A stretch of DNA of 64,000 nt from Oscillospiraceae bacterium (lineage in GTDB: Bacteria; Bacillota; Clostridia; Oscillospirales; Ruminococcaceae), in the NCBI GenBank assembly GCA_017427265.1, contig JAFRTG010000021.1, positions 186,001 to 250,000 on the forward strand, given 5' to 3'. Shown here piece after piece: positions 61,140-64,000 of the stretch. Under the pieces are notes generated by a model, which was given only the letters and a program-made list of their open reading frames with translations, ran no database searches and was not told the DNA's origin. The position numbers and the translations under genes are program-made. How positions within the stretch are numbered: position 1 is the stretch's first letter; each line of letters opens with the position of its first letter.

Positions 61140-62081
61140 ATGCATAATGATATTCAGGCTTTGGTTGAGAGCATCGGCAGAGTCATTGTCGGAAAGGAAA
61201 GTGTCATCCGCTGCGTCATTTCCGGCCTGCTCTGCAACGGTCACATTCTGATTGAGGACGTTCCGGGTGTCGGAAAAACGCAGCTTGCCGCAGCGCTTTC
61301 CCGTTCAATCGGCGGTTCCTTCAACCGTATTCAGCTGACACCGGACGTTATGCCGTCCGATATTACGGGTTATTCGATGGTCAACCAGACGACATTTGAC
61401 CTTGAATACCGCGCAGGCGCTGCGATGTGCAACTTCCTGCTCGCCGACGAGATTAACCGTGCCTCCCCGAAGGTGCAGTCCGCACTGCTGGAGGTCATGG
61501 AGGAGCATCAGATCTCCATTGACGGCGTGACGCATAAGCTGCCGCAGCCGTTCATGGTTCTGGCGACACAGAACCCCGTGGAAACCTACGGTACCTATCA
61601 TCTGCCGGAGGCGCAGATGGACCGCTTCTTCATGCGTGTGAGCATGGGCTATCCTTCCGAGGAGGAGGAGATGCAGATTCTCTCCCGCACGGAGCACAGC
61701 AATCCGCTGGAGAATATCGAAAAGGCCGTGCTGCACCCGGAGGATATTATCCGTTTGCAGGGACAGGTCGAGGCGGTTTATGTCAGTGATGCGGTCAAGC
61801 ACTATATTTTACAGATTGTTGCCGCAACGCGCAGGCACGATGCACTGACGCTCGGTGCATCGCCCCGCGGCTCCATTGCGCTCTATAAGGCTGCAAAGGC
61901 CAATGCATTCCTTGGCGGCAGAGAATTCGTGCTGCCGGACGATGTCAAGATTATGGCAGAGAGCGTGCTTGCACACCGTATGATTCTCTCGCCGAAGGGC
62001 AAATCCCGTTACGGCGATGCGCGCAGCATCATTGCCGAGGTGCTCTCCGGGGTGCCTGTGCCGATGAATTCTGAGCAATGA
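61140..62081 (+). CDS. MoxR-family AAA+ ATPase
   Basis: The 313-residue protein has Walker A EDVPGVGKTQLA, Walker B FLLADEINRASPKVQSALLEVMEE, sensor 1 LATQNPVETYGTYHLPEAQ and the Arg finger region MDRFFMR. MoxR ATPases act as chaperones that mature metalloproteins or envelope complexes together with DUF58 and vWA or transglutaminase proteins, as in this operon. The start at 61140 follows GTGAGG. Its stop overlaps the DUF58 start (ATGA). Confidence 0.95.
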   Translation: MHNDIQALVESIGRVIVGKESVIRCVISGLLCNGHILIEDVPGVGKTQLAAALSRSIGGSFNRIQLTPDVMPSDITGYSMVNQTTFDLEYRAGAAMCNFLLADEINRASPKVQSALLEVMEEHQISIDGVTHKLPQPFMVLATQNPVETYGTYHLPEAQMDRFFMRVSMGYPSEEEEMQILSRTEHSNPLENIEKAVLHPEDIIRLQGQVEAVYVSDAVKHYILQIVAATRRHDALTLGASPRGSIALYKAAKANAFLGGREFVLPDDVKIMAESVLAHRMILSPKGKSRYGDARSIIAEVLSGVPVPMNSEQ

Positions 62082-63373
62082 CGGTCGGATATTTCTGCGC
62101 AATCGGCATTGCGCTGGTTTTCATGCTGTACATGGACGGCCAGATCGGCGTCATGATGCTGAGCTTTCTGCTGCTGATGCCGGCGGTCTCCTGTGCAATC
62201 ACATGGTTTGTGAAGCGTTCGCTGCATATTTCGCTGGAGGTGCAGGATTCCTCTGCGAAGCAGCAGAAGATTACAGCTGTCATCCGTTTGCAGAAGAATA
62301 CGGTGCTGCCGCTGCCCTTTCTGCGGCTGCATTTCATGGCGGATGCACATTTTGAGCCGCTGAATCCGCTTGCAGAATCACTTCCGCCGAAGCCGGACCG
62401 GGAAAAGCTCGGTGCGCTGCGTTACCGCTTTGCATCCCGGAAGTGGGAAAAGCGCAAACGGTCGCAGCTGGTGCCGGATGTGCTGCCGCTCTGTCTTTCG
62501 ATGGGTACAGCCCGTTCGGCGGAATACCGCATTGCCCTGACGCCGCGTTTCTGCGGCAGCGGAACGGTGCAGCTGCAGGAGCTTGTGCTCTCTGATTTTC
62601 TGGCGATGTTCCGCTTCCGGCTGAAGCAGGAATGCAGTGCTTCGTTGCTTGTCACGCCGGAGATTCCGGAGCTGAAAGCGAACAGCACGCTGTTCCGTTC
62701 GGTCTCGACGGCGGTTTCCGCCGCGGATGAGGAGACCGAATCCACACCGAACCATTCGGCGTCCGCCATGCCGGGCTACGATCACAGAGACTATATTCCG
62801 GGCGATTCGCTCAAGCGCATCAACTGGAAGCTGTCCTCGAAGCGCCGGCATCTGATGGTGCGGCAGGATGAGCCGATCGCACTGGCGCGGCTTTCGGTTG
62901 TGCTGGATTTCCGCCGTGATGCGCGGAAGCTCCCGATGCGGACGCGGCTTGCACTGGAGGAGCAGCTGATTGAGACGGCGCTGGGCTTTCTGATGCTCTG
63001 TGCGCGGTACGGCTATCCCTGCCGGCTGTGCTACAACGATTCGCAGGGAGAGTGGAAGAGCCTTGCAATCGACGACGGCGAGCGTCTTGCGGTTGAATCC
63101 GTGACGCTGCTGCGCGGCGGCTTCCGTCCGGCGGAGCAGCTCGAAGGCGTGCCGCGGCTTTCGCCGGAGGTGCTGCAGGAGAGCGGCAGCGTTCTGCTTT
63201 ATTTTACAACATTTGCCGATCCGGACACGGCTGCGGAGCTGGAGCAGTATGCTTCGCCGCTTTATCTGCTGGTGCCGGAGAATGAAGCCCCGGCAGCATC
63301 GGTGCCGAAGAACGGCTCGCTCTGGCTGGTGACGGCCGACCGCCGTCTGGAGCCGACCGGGGAAGAGGGCTGA
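62078..63373 (+). CDS. DUF58-domain membrane protein
   Basis: A 431-residue protein with two N-terminal membrane segments (about 3-45), a beta-rich region (about 55-210) and the DUF58 domain with the hallmark YDHRDYIPGDSLKRINWKLSSKRRHLMVRQDE (about 228-262). DUF58 proteins pair with MoxR ATPases; a role in envelope assembly is inferred. The start overlaps moxR. Confidence 0.93.
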   Translation: MTVGYFCAIGIALVFMLYMDGQIGVMMLSFLLLMPAVSCAITWFVKRSLHISLEVQDSSAKQQKITAVIRLQKNTVLPLPFLRLHFMADAHFEPLNPLAESLPPKPDREKLGALRYRFASRKWEKRKRSQLVPDVLPLCLSMGTARSAEYRIALTPRFCGSGTVQLQELVLSDFLAMFRFRLKQECSASLLVTPEIPELKANSTLFRSVSTAVSAADEETESTPNHSASAMPGYDHRDYIPGDSLKRINWKLSSKRRHLMVRQDEPIALARLSVVLDFRRDARKLPMRTRLALEEQLIETALGFLMLCARYGYPCRLCYNDSQGEWKSLAIDDGERLAVESVTLLRGGFRPAEQLEGVPRLSPEVLQESGSVLLYFTTFADPDTAAELEQYASPLYLLVPENEAPAASVPKNGSLWLVTADRRLEPTGEEG

Positions 63374-63376
63374 TCC

Positions 63377-64000
63377 GTGACGGGTACAGCTTCCTCTGAA
63401 AAGAACTTCCGTCAGGAAGATGGTGAGAATATGAAAGACAATTCTGTGCTTGCACAGATTCCCGTGCTGCGGTGGCTGCTGCAGCCTGCCAGAATCCCGC
63501 TGCTGTTCGGTGTGACGATTGTCTCCGGCATTTTTTATCATTATGCGCCGGAGTTCACGGTTTTCTGGATCGTGCTGTCGCTGCTGCTGCAGGCACCGCT
63601 GTTCCGGCTGTTCGACTTCACAAAGAAGCATTCGCTGATCGGCGGTGTGATCTTCTGCACGGCCGGCGCGCTGTACCTGATTGCCGCGCTCACAATGATA
63701 AAGCTCGGCTACAATACGCCGCTGCTTGCACCGACGGAGCATAAGCTGCAGCTGAATTTTATGGTCTGGTTCCTGACGCCGCAGTCCGTTCTGACGGTCC
63801 GGTATCTGGGCTATACGATTGCGCTGTTTCTGCTGTTCACATTCTTTATTGCGACCGTTGCGTATTACTTTACGATGGTGCGCTATCGGGTGCTGATGTC
63901 CTTTGTGGTCATGATTTTCCCGTTTGCGATCTACGCAAAGGAAAACGAAACGATGCCGGTGCCGTCGATCATCATTCTGCTGGTATGCTATTTTGCGGTT
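63377..64000 (+). CDS. Membrane protein, probable start of a transglutaminase-like protein (runs off the window)
   Basis: The frame is open from GTG 63377 to the window end (208 codons). It has a short polar N terminus and at least six membrane segments, which is how the DUF3488/transglutaminase proteins that follow MoxR and DUF58 begin; the catalytic part would lie beyond 64000. AGAGG lies about 8 nt before the GTG. An ATG at 63431 is the other possible start, with a weaker GGTGAG at short spacing. The call rests on the gene order rather than on a visible catalytic motif. Confidence 0.7.
   Translation, partial: MTGTASSEKNFRQEDGENMKDNSVLAQIPVLRWLLQPARIPLLFGVTIVSGIFYHYAPEFTVFWIVLSLLLQAPLFRLFDFTKKHSLIGGVIFCTAGALYLIAALTMIKLGYNTPLLAPTEHKLQLNFMVWFLTPQSVLTVRYLGYTIALFLLFTFFIATVAYYFTMVRYRVLMSFVVMIFPFAIYAKENETMPVPSIIILLVCYFAV

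Overview
The window looks like a chromosome segment of a cellulosome-producing gut or rumen Ruminococcus (Oscillospiraceae, Clostridia). The reasons are: three secreted polysaccharide enzymes that carry dockerin modules (GH53 galactanase, CBM22-dockerin-CE4 esterase, PL1 pectate lyase), Thr-rich linkers, strong AGGAGG-type ribosome sites, Spo0A/SpoIVB genes, IspH fused to ribosomal S1 domains, and hrcA-grpE-dnaK-dnaJ with a CIRCE operator. No phage, insertion sequence, CRISPR array, rRNA or tRNA gene was seen.

Layout. 1-6564 (minus): rnj-gdpP-rplI-dnaB-tilS, tightly packed. 6939-9038: dockerin GH53 galactanase. 9054-12439: a small membrane protein diverging from an atypical Spo0A paralogue, with two Spo0A-box-like sites between them, then a lipoprotein with a von Willebrand A domain. 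12637-16994: hemolysin III-like protein, an ECF sigma/anti-sigma pair and nadA, with two copies of a small intergenic repeat. 17264-19243: CBM22-dockerin-CE4 enzyme behind a leader of about 430 nt. 19591-24085: zinc-ribbon membrane protein, D-Ala-D-Ala carboxypeptidase and IspH-S1 fusion. 24268-27551: two tandem paralogues and a solute-binding/vWA fusion. 27649-32837: a broken dipicolinate synthase A gene, a 130-bp tandem repeat, flavin reductase, canonical Spo0A, two unknown genes and SpoIVB. 32950-36093 (minus): HPr, then deoB-rimM-trmD. 36472-42408 (minus): a possible ten-gene operon of mostly unknown membrane proteins around a B12-type radical SAM enzyme. 42531-47884: DUF2752, unknown, TM2/zinc-ribbon, then a VTC polyphosphate polymerase-DUF4956-lipoprotein module. 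48118-53257: lipoproteins, a lipid-anchored GH5 endoglucanase and a dockerin pectate lyase. 53490-58789: heat-shock operon. 58902-60892 (minus): second ECF sigma/anti-sigma pair. 61140-64000: MoxR-DUF58-membrane protein.

How the genes may work together. The extracellular enzymes attack galactan, acetyl-xylan, pectin and beta-glucan, and two ECF sigma/anti-sigma pairs with long extracytoplasmic sensor domains could report on envelope or substrate state. The sporulation genes look partly decayed: Spo0A and SpoIVB are intact, SpoVFA is broken, and a second Spo0A-like protein has lost its phosphorylation site. This suggests the Spo0A pathway now serves another purpose. The most unusual items are that degenerate Spo0A paralogue with tandem 0A-like boxes, the internal promoter and ribosome site inside ispH-rpsA, a 15-bp perfect inverted repeat that encloses a ribosome site and covers a start codon, and the unexplained long leader of the CE4 gene.

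All calls come from reading sequence and recalling protein families. No database search or folding program was run.
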